Below, piece by piece: positions 52,739 through 61,690 of a stretch of DNA of 64,000 bases. The position numbers and the translations under genes are program-made. The first letter of the stretch is position 1, and the number at the start of each line of letters is the position of its first letter. Source of the DNA: Micromonospora cathayae (lineage in GTDB: Bacteria; Actinomycetota; Actinomycetes; Mycobacteriales; Micromonosporaceae). The stretch is from positions 7,035,001 to 7,099,000 of the forward strand of contig NZ_CP118615.1 of NCBI RefSeq assembly GCF_028993575.1, in the 5' to 3' direction. Under the pieces are notes generated by a model. It searched no databases. It was given only the letters and a program-made list of their open reading frames with translations, and was not told where the DNA came from.

Positions 52739-53253
52739 CGGGTGACTCCCTCCGGGTGGGGCTTGAGCGCGTCCGGGATCTGCTGCACGGTGTCGTTGGT
52801 GCGCCGCAGGCCGCGGACCCGCTCGGCGTTCTTCTTGCCCATCGAGTAGAGGACGGCGGCGAGGGCGCCCCAGATGACGGCGACGATCAGCGCCGCCCAG
52901 CCGGCGTCCATCACGTTGGACAGGCCGGCCCAGAGGGCGAGCGAGAGGAAGAGCGCCACCATGTAGCCACCGAAACCGGCCCCGCCGAAGAGTCCGGCGG
53001 CCTTGCCCGCCTTCTTTCCCTCCTGGCGGATCTCGGCCTTGGCCAGCTCCACCTCCTGACGCATCAGCGTCGACAGGTCGGTGGTGACCTGACGCATCAG
53101 GTCGCCGAGGGACCGCCCGGTCACCTCCTCGGCCGTGTGCGGATGCCCGTCAGCCGGGTACGGGGGCCCGTCAGCGGTGTACGGGTGCCCGTTGGCGTTG
53201 GTGGTCGGCTGGTATCCGGGGTCTGTTCCGTACCCCTGGGTCGGCAGGCTCAC
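52735..53253 (-). CDS. Phage holin family protein (actinobacterial holin-X)
   Basis: A 172-residue protein. After a Pro/Tyr-rich tail (1-45) comes SLGDLMRQVTTDLSTLMRQEVELAKAEIRQEGKKAGKAAGLFGG, then two membrane segments (GYMVALFLSLALWAGL and GWAALIVAVIWGALAAVLY). This is the holin-X/DUF1469-type family found in many actinobacteria; it is not evidence for a prophage. GTG 53253 begins the tail. It forms one operon with DUF3618. Confidence 0.87.
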   Translation of the reverse strand: MSLPTQGYGTDPGYQPTTNANGHPYTADGPPYPADGHPHTAEEVTGRSLGDLMRQVTTDLSTLMRQEVELAKAEIRQEGKKAGKAAGLFGGAGFGGYMVALFLSLALWAGLSNVMDAGWAALIVAVIWGALAAVLYSMGKKNAERVRGLRRTNDTVQQIPDALKPHPEGVTR

Positions 53254-53320
53254 GTCGCCGCCTCCTTTCCGTCAGCGCCGGCACGCCCCCGCTCGGCGGC
53301 GCACCGGATGGTCATCGGGT

Positions 53321-54145
53321 TCACGGGCGGGTGACGCCGCTCGACGGGACACCCGGCAGCGGGTCGGTCTGCTGCACCGGCGGCAGCGGCTGGCCGGTAC
53401 CGGTCGGCGGCAGCGGGTCGACGTAGCCACCCGGCGGCACCGGGTCGGCGTACCCACCGGGGCGGGGCGGCTGGGTGTGCCCGCCGGCCAGCGGGTCGGC
53501 GTAGCCGGGATCGGGGGTCGCGTACGTGGTCGGCGGGAGGACCGCGGTCCGGTCCGGGTCGGCGACCGGCTGGTACGCCGGCTGGTGGCCGTTGGCCGCG
53601 TGCTGCCCGTCACCGGTGGCGGCGATGTTCTTCGTCAGCCGGCCCGCGAGGACACCCAGCACGGCCGCCCCGACCAGGAAGGTGCCCGGGTTCCGGCGGG
53701 CGTAGTCGCGTACCTCGTGGAGGATGTCGCCGGGCTGGCGCTCCTCCAGCCAACCGGCGACGCCGTGCACCCGCTCGGCGGCCTGGTGGGCCAGTTCGGT
53801 CACCGGGCCGGACTGGCCGCCCTGCTGCGCCATCGAGCGCATCTCGTCGGCCAACGAGCGCAGTCCGGTCGCGGCCCGACGCTGCTGGTCACCGGCCTGG
53901 CTCTGGAGCTGGCTGCGGGCCTCGCCGTAGATGTTGCGGGCCTGGCGGGTGGCCTCACCGACCACCTCCCGGCCCTGCTCCTTGGCGGTCTGGGCGACCT
54001 CGCCGCCCGCGTGGGCGGCTTCCGCGCCGACCTGCCGGGCCTGGTCGCGTACACCGTTGTGGGACTCGTGCACCCCGTTGTGCGGCTGCTCGCCGTAGGT
54101 GGTGGTGCCGTAGGTCGAAGACGTGGTTGCCGGATCGTAGGACAT
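53321..54145 (-). CDS. Hypothetical protein with amphipathic repeat and membrane segment
   Basis: A 274-residue protein with three parts. A region from 30 to 130 is rich in Ala/Gln/Glu/Arg and looks coiled-coil or LEA-like (AAHAGGEVAQTAKEQGREVVGEATRQARN). One hydrophobic segment (FLVGAAVLGVLAGRL, about 180-195) follows, then a Pro/Gly/Asp-rich C-terminal tail with GGYADP-type repeats. It resembles proteins placed with DUF3618 and holin-X genes; the function is unknown. GGAAGGGAA precedes ATG 54145. Confidence 0.72.
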   Translation of the reverse strand: MSYDPATTSSTYGTTTYGEQPHNGVHESHNGVRDQARQVGAEAAHAGGEVAQTAKEQGREVVGEATRQARNIYGEARSQLQSQAGDQQRRAATGLRSLADEMRSMAQQGGQSGPVTELAHQAAERVHGVAGWLEERQPGDILHEVRDYARRNPGTFLVGAAVLGVLAGRLTKNIAATGDGQHAANGHQPAYQPVADPDRTAVLPPTTYATPDPGYADPLAGGHTQPPRPGGYADPVPPGGYVDPLPPTGTGQPLPPVQQTDPLPGVPSSGVTRP

Positions 54146-54226
54146 GGGTTCCCTTCCGCTGGAGAAACTCGTCGCGGTTTTTCACTGGGGGATTTCGCCG
54201 GCTTCGCTCGTCGGCTGTCTATTGAC

Positions 54227-54251
54227 CTACCCCCAGCTTTCGGGTCCATGC
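54227..54251 (-). promoter_or_regulatory. Possible SigB-type promoter of the three-gene stress operon
   Basis: The minus strand reads GCAT, 15 bases, then GGGTAG, near the SigB pattern GnnT-N14-16-GGGTAC/T. It is about 80 bases upstream of ATG 54145. Confidence 0.4.
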
Positions 54252-54369
54252 GCGCTTCTTCTCGGTTTCTGCCGCGCGCCCGGCCGCTCCGGACACAGTG
54301 CTTGGTCAGGGCAGTTGACCAGGGCGGACAGCGGGCGCGACCGGCCGCGCCGATGTGACCGACCACACC

Positions 54370-54540
54370 CGGCAGCCACGCCGGACAGCACCCGGCAGGC
54401 ACGACGGACGGCATGCGGCAGGCACGAAGAACTGCGCGTGACAGGCACGAAGAGAACTGCGCGCAGGCGGCGCGGCGACGCCACGCACAGGCGGCGCGGC
54501 ATCGCCACGCGGTGGGCGGCAGCAGCCAGCGCGGATGCTC
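54370..54540. repeat. Degenerate repeats in the gap before the GNAT gene
   Basis: Diverged copies of gcaggcacgaagaactgcgcg and of gcaggcggcgcggcgacgccacgc fill this stretch. I see no credible gene in 54252-54590; the reading frames are repeat translations. Confidence 0.5.
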
Positions 54541-54590
54541 GGCCGCCGCCGCGTTGAGCCGGGCCGCCAGCTCCAACGCGGTGGGGGACG

Positions 54591-55040
54591 CTACGCCGCC
54601 AGCGGGAGGCGCTTGGCGAAGCAGACGCTGTACGGGTTGTCGACGTACTCCCCGTAGACCGGGATCGGGGCGTACCCGCAGGAGGTGTACAGCCCGATCG
54701 CGGCCGGCAGGTAGGTGCCGGTCTCCAGGCACACCGTGTGGTGGCCGAGTTGGAAGGCCAGCTCCTCCAGGGCGGCCAGCAGGTCCCGGGCGATGCCCCG
54801 CCCCCGGTACGCCGGGCGGACGTACATCCGCTTGATCTCCCCGGTGTCCCGGTCCAGCGACTGCACGCCGCCGCAGGCCACCGCCCGGCCGTCGAGGACC
54901 ACCGCGAGGTACCGGATGTCGTGCCGGGTCTCGGTGGCCTGGCCGTCCAGTCCCCCGTCGGCCTCCCGCAGCTCCCGCTGCTGCGCGGTGACCAGCGCGG
55001 CGATCTCGGGATCAGTGGCGGGACGGGTCTCGATCAGCAT
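54591..55040 (-). CDS. GNAT family N-acetyltransferase
   Basis: A 149-residue acetyl-CoA-dependent transferase. IKRMYVRPAYRGRGIARDLLAALEELA contains the RGRGIA pyrophosphate-binding motif A, followed by HHTVCLETGTYLPAAIGLYTSCGY in the motif B region. It resembles PaiA/YjcF-type small GNATs; the substrate is unknown. It lies downstream of obgE on the same strand with a gap of 66 bases. Confidence 0.9.
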   Translation of the reverse strand: MLIETRPATDPEIAALVTAQQRELREADGGLDGQATETRHDIRYLAVVLDGRAVACGGVQSLDRDTGEIKRMYVRPAYRGRGIARDLLAALEELAFQLGHHTVCLETGTYLPAAIGLYTSCGYAPIPVYGEYVDNPYSVCFAKRLPLAA

Positions 55041-55106
55041 GACGTCACGCTAGGACCGGCAGATTTCCCGCAGGTTTCCAGCGGTGGGACCGGTCACGGA
55101 GCGCAG

Positions 55107-56672
55107 TCAGCTATTCGGCGTCGCCGCCCCCGACGGCTGTTCGGCGTCGTCGGCGGCGTACGCGGGGTCGTCGGCTGCCGCGTCGGTGTCTGCGGGGTCG
55201 TCGGCCGGGCCGGCCACCGCCCCGGCCACGGCGGCCCCGGCCACCCCGTCGACCTCGATCTCGTCCGCCGGACGCTGGCGGCGGGCCTTACGCGCGGCCA
55301 GCCGCTCGGCCGCCGAGGCCCGGTTCGACTTGTCCTCCAGCCGCACGTCGGTGCCCCGGTTGCCAGGGACGAAGTCGACGCCCGCGTACAGGGTGGGCTG
55401 CCAGTCGAACTCCCGGTCGCCGATCCGGACCAGGTCGCCCGCCTCCGCGCCGGCCTTGGCGAGTTTCTCCTCCACCCCGAGCCGGGCCAGCCGGTCGGCG
55501 AGATACCCGACCGCCTCGTCGTTGTCGAAGTTCGTCTGCTTGACCCAGCGCTCCGGGCGGGTGCCCCGGACCAGGTACGAGCCGTCGTCCTGCGGCTCGA
55601 TGGTGAAGCCGGCGTCGTCGACCGCGGTGGGCCGGATCACGATCCGGGTCGGTTCGGTCGGCGGGGCCGCCCGCCGGGCCTGCTCGACCCGCTCCGCCAT
55701 GGCGAAGATCAGCTCGCGCAGCCCCTCCCGGGTGGCCGCCGAGACCTCGAAGATCGGCCAGCCGCGCTCCTCCAGGTCCGGCCGGACGATCTCGGCGAGG
55801 TCCCGCCCGTCCGGCACGTCGACCTTGTTCAACGCCACCAACCGGGGCCGGTCGGCCAGGCCGCCGTACTCGGCCAGCTCCGCCTCGATGGTGTCGATGT
55901 CGGCGACCGGGTCGCGGCCCGGCTCCAGGGTGGCGGTGTCGACCACGTGCACCAGTACGGCGCAGCGCTCGACGTGCCGGAGGAACTCCAGCCCCAACCC
56001 CTTGCCGGTGGCCGCGCCGGGGATCAGCCCCGGCACGTCGGCCACGGTGAAGGTGTGCTCGCCGGCCTGGACCACGCCCAGGTTCGGCACCAGCGTGGTG
56101 AACGGGTAGTCGGCGATCTTCGGCTTGGCGGCGGAGATCACCGAGATCAGCGACGACTTGCCGGCCGACGGGAAGCCGACCAGGCCGACGTCGGCGACGC
56201 TCTTCAGCTCCAGTACCACGTCGAGCTGGTCGCCGGGCTCGCCCAGCTCGGCGAAGCCGGGGGCCTTGCGGCGGGCGTTGGCCAGCGAGGCGTTGCCCCG
56301 ACCGCCGCGACCGCCCCGGGCCACCTCGAAGGTGGTGCCGGCACCGACCATGTCGGCCAGCACGGTGCCGTCGAGGGTCTGCACCACGGTGCCGTTGGGC
56401 ACCTTGAGCACCAGGTCACGGCCGTTCGCGCCGTCCCGGTTGGAGCCCGCGCCGCCCTTGCCGTTGTCGGCCTTGACGTGCGGACGGAAGTGGAAGTCGA
56501 GCAGCGTGTGCACCTGCGGGTCGACGACCAGCGACACGCTGCCGCCGTGCCCGCCGTTGCCGCCGTCCGGGCCGCCGAAGGGCTTGAACTTCTCCCGGTG
56601 GATCGAGACACAGCCGTGCCCGCCGTCGCCGGCCTGCAAGTGCAGAACGACCCGGTCAACGAACGTCGTCAC
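55107..56672 (-). CDS. obgE: GTPase ObgE/CgtA
   Basis: A 521-residue Obg GTPase involved in 50S assembly and stress control. The Gly-rich Obg fold occupies 1-158 ([25 protein letters not shown]), the G domain has GFPSAGKSS, the switch [11 protein letters not shown] and NKVDVP, and a C-terminal OCT domain follows ([29 protein letters not shown]). The last 70 residues are Ala/Asp-rich and disordered. GTG 56672 follows GAGAGGA. The rplU-rpmA-obgE order is conserved. Confidence 0.96.
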   Translation of the reverse strand: MTTFVDRVVLHLQAGDGGHGCVSIHREKFKPFGGPDGGNGGHGGSVSLVVDPQVHTLLDFHFRPHVKADNGKGGAGSNRDGANGRDLVLKVPNGTVVQTLDGTVLADMVGAGTTFEVARGGRGGRGNASLANARRKAPGFAELGEPGDQLDVVLELKSVADVGLVGFPSAGKSSLISVISAAKPKIADYPFTTLVPNLGVVQAGEHTFTVADVPGLIPGAATGKGLGLEFLRHVERCAVLVHVVDTATLEPGRDPVADIDTIEAELAEYGGLADRPRLVALNKVDVPDGRDLAEIVRPDLEERGWPIFEVSAATREGLRELIFAMAERVEQARRAAPPTEPTRIVIRPTAVDDAGFTIEPQDDGSYLVRGTRPERWVKQTNFDNDEAVGYLADRLARLGVEEKLAKAGAEAGDLVRIGDREFDWQPTLYAGVDFVPGNRGTDVRLEDKSNRASAAERLAARKARRQRPADEIEVDGVAGAAVAGAVAGPADDPADTDAAADDPAYAADDAEQPSGAATPNS

Positions 56673-56727
56673 GCCGCCAATTCCTCTCCGCGGGAGCCCC
56701 GCGACCACCTGTCGAAACCACGAAAAA

Positions 56728-56769
56728 GGCGAAGCGGGCCGGGACACCAGGTCCGCGGCCCGCTTCGCC
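56728..56769 (-). terminator. Intrinsic terminator between rpmA and obgE
   Basis: A 14-bp stem, GGCGAAGCGGGCCG (56728-56741) with CGGCCCGCTTCGCC (56756-56769), is followed on the minus strand by TTTTT (56727-56723). This is a textbook terminator after rpmA and one of few with a U-tract in the window. Confidence 0.88.
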
Positions 56770-56775
56770 GGAAGA

Positions 56776-57033
56776 CTACTGCCCCGCCGGTACGATGCTG
56801 ACGGTCTTGCGACCGCGCTTGGTACCGAACTGGACCGAGCCGGCGGCCAGCGCGAAGAGCGTGTCGTCTCCGCCGCGGCCGACCAGGTCACCGGGGTGGA
56901 ACTTGGTGCCCCGCTGCCGGACGATGATCTCGCCCGCGCTGACCACCTGACCACCGAAGCGCTTCACGCCGAGTCGCTGGGCCGCGGAGTCACGACCGTT
57001 ACGCGAGCTGGACGCACCCTTTTTGTGAGCCAT
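56776..57033 (-). CDS. rpmA: 50S ribosomal protein L27
   Basis: An 85-residue L27. It starts [28 protein letters not shown], and its flexible N-terminus reaches the peptidyl transferase centre. [15 protein letters not shown] is the typical middle. There is no Firmicutes-type cleavable N-terminal extension. It lies 11 bases after rplU in one operon. Confidence 0.98.
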   Translation of the reverse strand: MAHKKGASSSRNGRDSAAQRLGVKRFGGQVVSAGEIIVRQRGTKFHPGDLVGRGGDDTLFALAAGSVQFGTKRGRKTVSIVPAGQ

Positions 57034-57044
57034 TGGAGGACGAC

Positions 57045-57359
57045 CTACTTCCCGCTGGAGATGCCGGTCACCTTGACCTGGGTCAGCGGCTGGCGGTGAC
57101 CCTGGCGCTTGTGGTAGCCGGTCTTGTTCTTGAACTTGTGGATCCGGATCTTCGGGCCCTTGGTGTGTGCGGCGATCTCGCCGGACACCGCGACCTTGGC
57201 GAGCTTCGCCGCGTCGGTCACCAGGTCGTCACCGTCGACGAGGAGCACCGCGGTGAGCTGCACCGCGTCGCCGGGGGCACCGACGAGCTTCTCGACCTCG
57301 ATCACGTCGCCCTCGGCGACCTTGTACTGCTTGCCGCCGGTCTTGACGATCGCGTACAT
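57045..57359 (-). CDS. rplU: 50S ribosomal protein L21
   Basis: A 104-residue L21 that binds 23S r[27 protein letters not shown] and the C-terminal [21 protein letters not shown] are diagnostic. It is the first gene of the rplU-rpmA operon, with a leader of about 135 bases that could hold an autoregulatory structure, though I see no clear known motif. Confidence 0.98.
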   Translation of the reverse strand: MYAIVKTGGKQYKVAEGDVIEVEKLVGAPGDAVQLTAVLLVDGDDLVTDAAKLAKVAVSGEIAAHTKGPKIRIHKFKNKTGYHKRQGHRQPLTQVKVTGISSGK

Positions 57360-57502
57360 CGGAGGCGCACTCCCTGTCGTTGAGGCTGCTAGCGTCGTTT
57401 CCCGCCGTCACCGGCAGGTCGTTCCCGCGGCGGCTCACCGGGCGACTGCGGCGCGGCGGCTCGGGCAGCGAGAACTCGGCGCACCAAAGTACGCCGCAGG
57501 CT

Positions 57503-57532
57503 AGCGTACGCCATGCCCGGTCGGAGCCCCAA
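57503..57532 (-). promoter_or_regulatory. rplU promoter
   Basis: On the minus strand TTGGGG (57532-57527), 18 bases and TACGCT (57508-57503) give a plausible housekeeping promoter about 140 bases before the rplU start. Confidence 0.5.
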
Positions 57533-57554
57533 ACCGGGGCCGGCCAGGTACGAC

Positions 57555-57594
57555 ACCGGGCCCCGACCACGATGACGTGTGGTCGGGGCCCGGT
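57555..57594 (-). terminator. Terminator of the RNase E/G gene
   Basis: ACCGGGCCCCGACCAC (57555-57570) pairs perfectly with GTGGTCGGGGCCCGGT (57579-57594) around 8 bases, 27 bases after the RNase stop. It separates the RNase gene from the rplU promoter. Confidence 0.85.
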
Positions 57595-57621
57595 GGCCGT
57601 CGGTGACTCCTCAGCGCCGCC

Positions 57622-60600
57622 TCACGGCCGGGTACGCCGCCGCGCGCCGCCGCGACGGGACCGGCGACGACCGCCACCCGCCTCGGCCAGCTCGTCGTCG
57701 GTCTCCCCGTCGACCAGCGCGTCCGGGTCGTCGGCGGCGGCGAGCCGGGCCGACTCGCCGCGCTGGGCGTCGGCCACCGCCGGGGCCGCCGCCGTGTCCG
57801 TCTCGTACCGGGACAGGTCGTAGCCCATGGTGTCGTGGTACTCGGTTTCGGTCGGCGTCTCGGCGACCTCGACCTCGACGGTGCTCCGTTCCGGCGCGGC
57901 GGACCGGCGCGCCCGCCGCCGCGAGGAGGTGCCGTTCTGCTCGGTCGGGGCCGGCGGAGCAGGGGCGGCCGCCGCGGCCACCACCTTGGTCTTCTCGCCC
58001 GCGCCACCGCGTGGCTTCTCCGGCACCGGCTCGGTGTGGATGATCAGGCCCCGGCCCTTGCAGCACTCGCAGGTCTCGCTGAACGCCTCCAGCAGGCCCG
58101 CGCCGATCCGCTTCCGGGTCATCTGCACCAGCCCCAGCGAGGTGATCTCGGTGACCTGGTGCTTGGTGCGGTCCCGGCCGAGGCACTCGGTCAGCCGGCG
58201 CAGCACCAGCTCCCGGTTCGACTCCAACACCATGTCGATGAAGTCGATCACCACGATGCCGCCGATGTCCCGCAGCCGGAGCTGCCGGACGATCTCCTCG
58301 GCCGCCTCGAGGTTGTTCCGGGTGACGGTCTCCTCCAGGTTGCCGCCGGCCCCGGTGTACTTGCCGGTGTTGACGTCGACCACGGTCATCGCCTCGGTGC
58401 GGTCGATGACCAGGTGCCCGCCGGAGGGCAGGAAGACCTTCCGGTCCAGCCCCTTGAGGATCTGCTCGTCGATCCGGTACTCGGCGAACACGTCCGAGGT
58501 GCCGACGTGCCGGCGCAGCCGCTCGACCAGGTCCGGCGAGACGTGCGACAGGTACGACTCGACCAGCCCGTACGCGCCCTCGCCCTCGATCACCAGCTCG
58601 CGGAAGTCCTCGTTGAACAGGTCCCGCACCACTCGGATGACCAGGTCCGGCTCCTCGTAGAGCAGCACCGGCGCGCCGCCCTCGGTGGCCTTGGCCTGGA
58701 TGTCCTCCCACTGCGCCTGGAGCCGCTTGACGTCGCGGGCCAGCTCGTCCTCGCTGGCCCCCTCGGCGGCGGTCCGGACGATCACGCCCGCGCCGTCCGG
58801 GACCAGCTTCTTCAGCACGTCCCGCAGCCGCTTGCGCTCGGTGTCCGGCAGCTTCCGGCTGATCCCGGAGGCGTTGCCGTTGGGCACGTAGACCAGGTGC
58901 CGCCCGGAGAGCGCGATGTGACTGGTCAGCCGGGCGCCCTTGTGCCCGATCGGGTCCTTGGTGACCTGCACCAGCACCGAGTCGCCGGACTTGAGCGCCT
59001 GCTCGATCGAGCGGGCCCGCCCCTCCAGGCCGGTGGTGTCCCAGTTCACCTCGCCCGCGTACAGCACGGCGTTGCGCCCGCGCCCCACGTCGACGAAGGC
59101 CGCCTCCATGCTGGGCAGGACGTTCTGCACCTTGCCCAGGTAGACGTTGCCGGCCATGGTGCCGGCGGAGTTGCGGGTGACGTAGTGCTCCACCAGCACA
59201 CCGTCCTCGAGGACGCCGATCTGGGTCCGGTCACCGCGCTGGCGGACCACCATCACCCGGTCGACCGCCTCCCGGCGGGCCAGGAACTCCGACTCGCTGA
59301 GGATCGGCGGGCGGGTCCGGCGCTGCTCCCGGCCGTCCCGGCGGCGCTGCCGCTTGGCCTCCAGCCGGGTCGAGCCGGAGACGCCCTGCACCTCGTCGAC
59401 GGTCTTGCGCGGCTCACGGATCTTGACCACGGTCGGTACGCCGTCGTCGGTGGTGGCCTCGACGTCACCCGAGCCCCGGCGGCGGCGACGACGGCGACGG
59501 CGGGTCAGCCCGTCGCCACCCTCGTCCTCCTCCTCGTCGGCCTCGGCTTCGGGCTCCTCCTCGGCCTGGGCCGTCTCCTCGGACTCCTCGTCGTCGGCCT
59601 CGTCGGCCCCGCCCTTGCCCCGGCCCCGGCCCCGGCGGCCACGGCGACGCCGCCGACGACCGGCGGCGGTGTCGTCGTCCTCGTCCTCGTGTTCGGCGGC
59701 CTCGTCCTCGGCCTCGGCTTCGGGCTCCTCCTCGGGCTCGGTCTCGACCTCGACCGGCTCCGGCTCGCGCCGGGCGCGCCGCCGACGCCGGGTGGTCTCG
59801 GCCGGCTCCTCGACGACGGGGGGCTCCTCGACGGCGGCCGGCTCCTCGGCCGGCGGGGTCACCCGGGCCGGCGGCAGCGCCTCCGGCACCGGGGCCATGA
59901 ACAGCACGGTCGGCGCGGTCAGCGCGGCCCGACGGCGGCGGCTGGCCGGCTTCTCCTCGGCCGGCGCGGCCACGTCCGCCTCGGCGGCCGGCGCGGCGGC
60001 CTGGTCGGTCGGGCCGGGTACGGCGACGCCCGGCGGGACCTCACCGGAGCGGTTCTCGGCCCCGCTCGCCGCCGGGGTCTGCCGTCGGGTCCGCCCGCGC
60101 GTCGCCCGTACCGGCGCGGCCTCGGCGGCCGGTCCGGCCGCCACCTGCGCTGATTCGCCGGCCGGCGCGGACTCCGCCGGCGGGGTCGGTCCGGCCGCGG
60201 TCGGGGTCGGCTGGTCCACCGGGACGGTCTCCTCGACCGCCACCACCTCGCCGGCACCCGGCGGGGTGACCTCCACGGTGGTGGTCTCGGTGGTCTCGAT
60301 CACCGGCGGGACGGGTTCGGCGGCCGGGGCGGTCGCCTCCGGAGCCGGCTCGGCGGCCGGGGCGGCGGCCTTCTTCCGGCGGGTCCGGGTCACCTTGACC
60401 GGCGGTACGACCTCGTCGGTGGTCGGTACCACCTCGGCCGCGACGACCGGTTCCTCGGTCGCCTTCGGGGCGGTCGCCTTGCGCCGGCGGCGGGTGGTCT
60501 TCGGGGCGGCCTCCAGGTCACCGGCTACCGGGGCGAGCACCTCCCCCTGGAGGGGCTCCGCGCTGGCTGACGCGGTGCCGACCGACGCGTCCACGGGCGC

Positions 60601-60753
60601 CTCGGTCTGTTCCGGTTGGTTGAGCGGCGCGGCCTTGCGCCGGGTGGTCCGCCGACGCGTCGGCGCGGCCACCGGGGTGTCAGTGGTCTCGGCGGTCTCA
60701 CCGGCCGGCTGTGTGCCGGTCCGTTCGCCGCCCTCGGGCTCGTTCTCGAGCAT
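57622..60753 (-). CDS. rne: Rne/Rng family ribonuclease E/G
   Basis: A 1043-residue endoribonuclease. Residues 1-500 are a disordered Ala/Pro/Glu/Val stretch with [16 protein letters not shown] and RRRRRRRRRRGSG basic patches between long acidic runs. The S1 domain begins near 510 (VMVVRQRGDRTQIGVLEDG). The DNase I-like catalytic domain holds the magnesium ligands in TVVDVNTGKYTG and GGIVVIDFIDM. The zinc-link is CECCKGRG. A second acidic/basic tail ends the protein. The disordered arms lie on both sides of the core, as known for actinobacterial RNase E. GGAG precedes ATG 60753. Confidence 0.95.
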   Translation of the reverse strand: MLENEPEGGERTGTQPAGETAETTDTPVAAPTRRRTTRRKAAPLNQPEQTEAPVDASVGTASASAEPLQGEVLAPVAGDLEAAPKTTRRRRKATAPKATEEPVVAAEVVPTTDEVVPPVKVTRTRRKKAAAPAAEPAPEATAPAAEPVPPVIETTETTTVEVTPPGAGEVVAVEETVPVDQPTPTAAGPTPPAESAPAGESAQVAAGPAAEAAPVRATRGRTRRQTPAASGAENRSGEVPPGVAVPGPTDQAAAPAAEADVAAPAEEKPASRRRRAALTAPTVLFMAPVPEALPPARVTPPAEEPAAVEEPPVVEEPAETTRRRRRARREPEPVEVETEPEEEPEAEAEDEAAEHEDEDDDTAAGRRRRRRGRRGRGRGKGGADEADDEESEETAQAEEEPEAEADEEEDEGGDGLTRRRRRRRRRGSGDVEATTDDGVPTVVKIREPRKTVDEVQGVSGSTRLEAKRQRRRDGREQRRTRPPILSESEFLARREAVDRVMVVRQRGDRTQIGVLEDGVLVEHYVTRNSAGTMAGNVYLGKVQNVLPSMEAAFVDVGRGRNAVLYAGEVNWDTTGLEGRARSIEQALKSGDSVLVQVTKDPIGHKGARLTSHIALSGRHLVYVPNGNASGISRKLPDTERKRLRDVLKKLVPDGAGVIVRTAAEGASEDELARDVKRLQAQWEDIQAKATEGGAPVLLYEEPDLVIRVVRDLFNEDFRELVIEGEGAYGLVESYLSHVSPDLVERLRRHVGTSDVFAEYRIDEQILKGLDRKVFLPSGGHLVIDRTEAMTVVDVNTGKYTGAGGNLEETVTRNNLEAAEEIVRQLRLRDIGGIVVIDFIDMVLESNRELVLRRLTECLGRDRTKHQVTEITSLGLVQMTRKRIGAGLLEAFSETCECCKGRGLIIHTEPVPEKPRGGAGEKTKVVAAAAAPAPPAPTEQNGTSSRRRARRSAAPERSTVEVEVAETPTETEYHDTMGYDLSRYETDTAAAPAVADAQRGESARLAAADDPDALVDGETDDELAEAGGGRRRSRRGGARRRTRP

Positions 60754-60873
60754 GGACGTTCTCCAGTTCTGGCTGCCCCGGGCGCGGGTGAGCGCTGCCA
60801 CGCAGGGTTGCCGCAAAGTTTTTCCGCCGGCGCACGAGGTGCACGCCCGCCGAAGTCTGCCTGCCTGAGCACC

Positions 60874-60889
60874 GACCGGATGTCCGGTC
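60874..60889 (-). terminator. Small hairpin at the end of the TIGR03936 gene
   Basis: GACCGGA (60874-60880) pairs with TCCGGTC (60883-60889) and overlaps the stop codon (60890-60888). It is a weak terminator candidate before the RNase E/G gene. The rest of 60754-60887 has no gene. Confidence 0.35.
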
Positions 60890-61664
60890 AGCGCTCACCG
60901 ATGATTACCCCGTCGCGGTCCGCATCCAACGGATCCGCGATCGCGCCCTGCGCGGTCAGCGTGCCCTGTGCCAGCCGGGTCGTTCTCGGCGAGACCGGCG
61001 GCTCCAGGTCGGCCACCACGCGGAGGCCGGAAAGGACGTCATCGGGTCGAACGGACGGGGTGACCTGCCGGACGACCAGTTCGAGTATCGCACACGGTAC
61101 GGCGGTGACCTCGGAAGGCGTCTCCGCCGGCTCCCGGACCTCGATCCGGGCCACCGCCGCACGGGCGTCGAAGGTCCGTCGCCCCTGCTTGGTCATCCGC
61201 TCGACCAGCACCTCGTCGGCGGCGGTGAAGGCGGCCACCGCCTGCCGCAGCGTCACCGGTTCGACACCGGGCAGCTCGATCCACCAGTGCGACGCCTGGA
61301 TCCGCTCGGCCAGGCTGCCGCCGTCGGCGACCACGGCGTCGAGCACGTCGAGGCCGGGCGAGAGCGCGGCGTCCAGCGCGGTGCGCAGCTCGTCCGGGTC
61401 GACCGGGGCGCGCAGGCCGATCTCGAGGTACTCCGCCTCGCTGGCCACCCCGGTCGGCGCGGCGCTGGCGTAGGAGATCTTGGGGTGTGGGGTGAAGCCC
61501 TGGGAGAAGGCGATCGGTACGCCGGCCCGCCGCAGCGCCCGTTCGAACGCCCGGGCGAAGTCCCGGTGCGAGGTGAACCGCAGGGGCCCCCGCTTGGCGT
61601 ACCGGATCCGGACGCGCTGGACGACCGGCGCCTGCCCACCCTCCGGCTGTGGTTTCTTGTTGAT
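60888..61664 (-). CDS. TIGR03936 family radical-SAM-associated protein with apparent AUC start
   Basis: About 258 residues of the TIGR03936/DUF2344 family, always found beside TIGR03960. The conserved N-terminus QRVRIRYAKRGPLRFTSHRDFARAFERAL and FSQGFTPHPKISYASA lies upstream of the first GTG (61448). In that frame there is no ATG, GTG or TTG between the in-frame TGA (61685-61683) and the core. The best start is ATC at 61664-61662, preceded by GAGGAG (61677-61672) seven bases away, giving INKKPQPEGGQAPVVQRV. A sequencing error or another rare codon (ACG just before) is the alternative. The protein may assist the radical SAM partner in RNA modification. Confidence 0.8.
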   Translation of the reverse strand: MNKKPQPEGGQAPVVQRVRIRYAKRGPLRFTSHRDFARAFERALRRAGVPIAFSQGFTPHPKISYASAAPTGVASEAEYLEIGLRAPVDPDELRTALDAALSPGLDVLDAVVADGGSLAERIQASHWWIELPGVEPVTLRQAVAAFTAADEVLVERMTKQGRRTFDARAAVARIEVREPAETPSEVTAVPCAILELVVRQVTPSVRPDDVLSGLRVVADLEPPVSPRTTRLAQGTLTAQGAIADPLDADRDGVIIGER

Positions 61665-61690
61665 CGTCGTGCTCCTCGGAAGTCAGGTTC

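Noticed and set aside
52735..53253. Prophage indicated by a holin gene
   Set aside because: The holin-X family is a common chromosomal actinobacterial membrane protein; no other phage gene is present.
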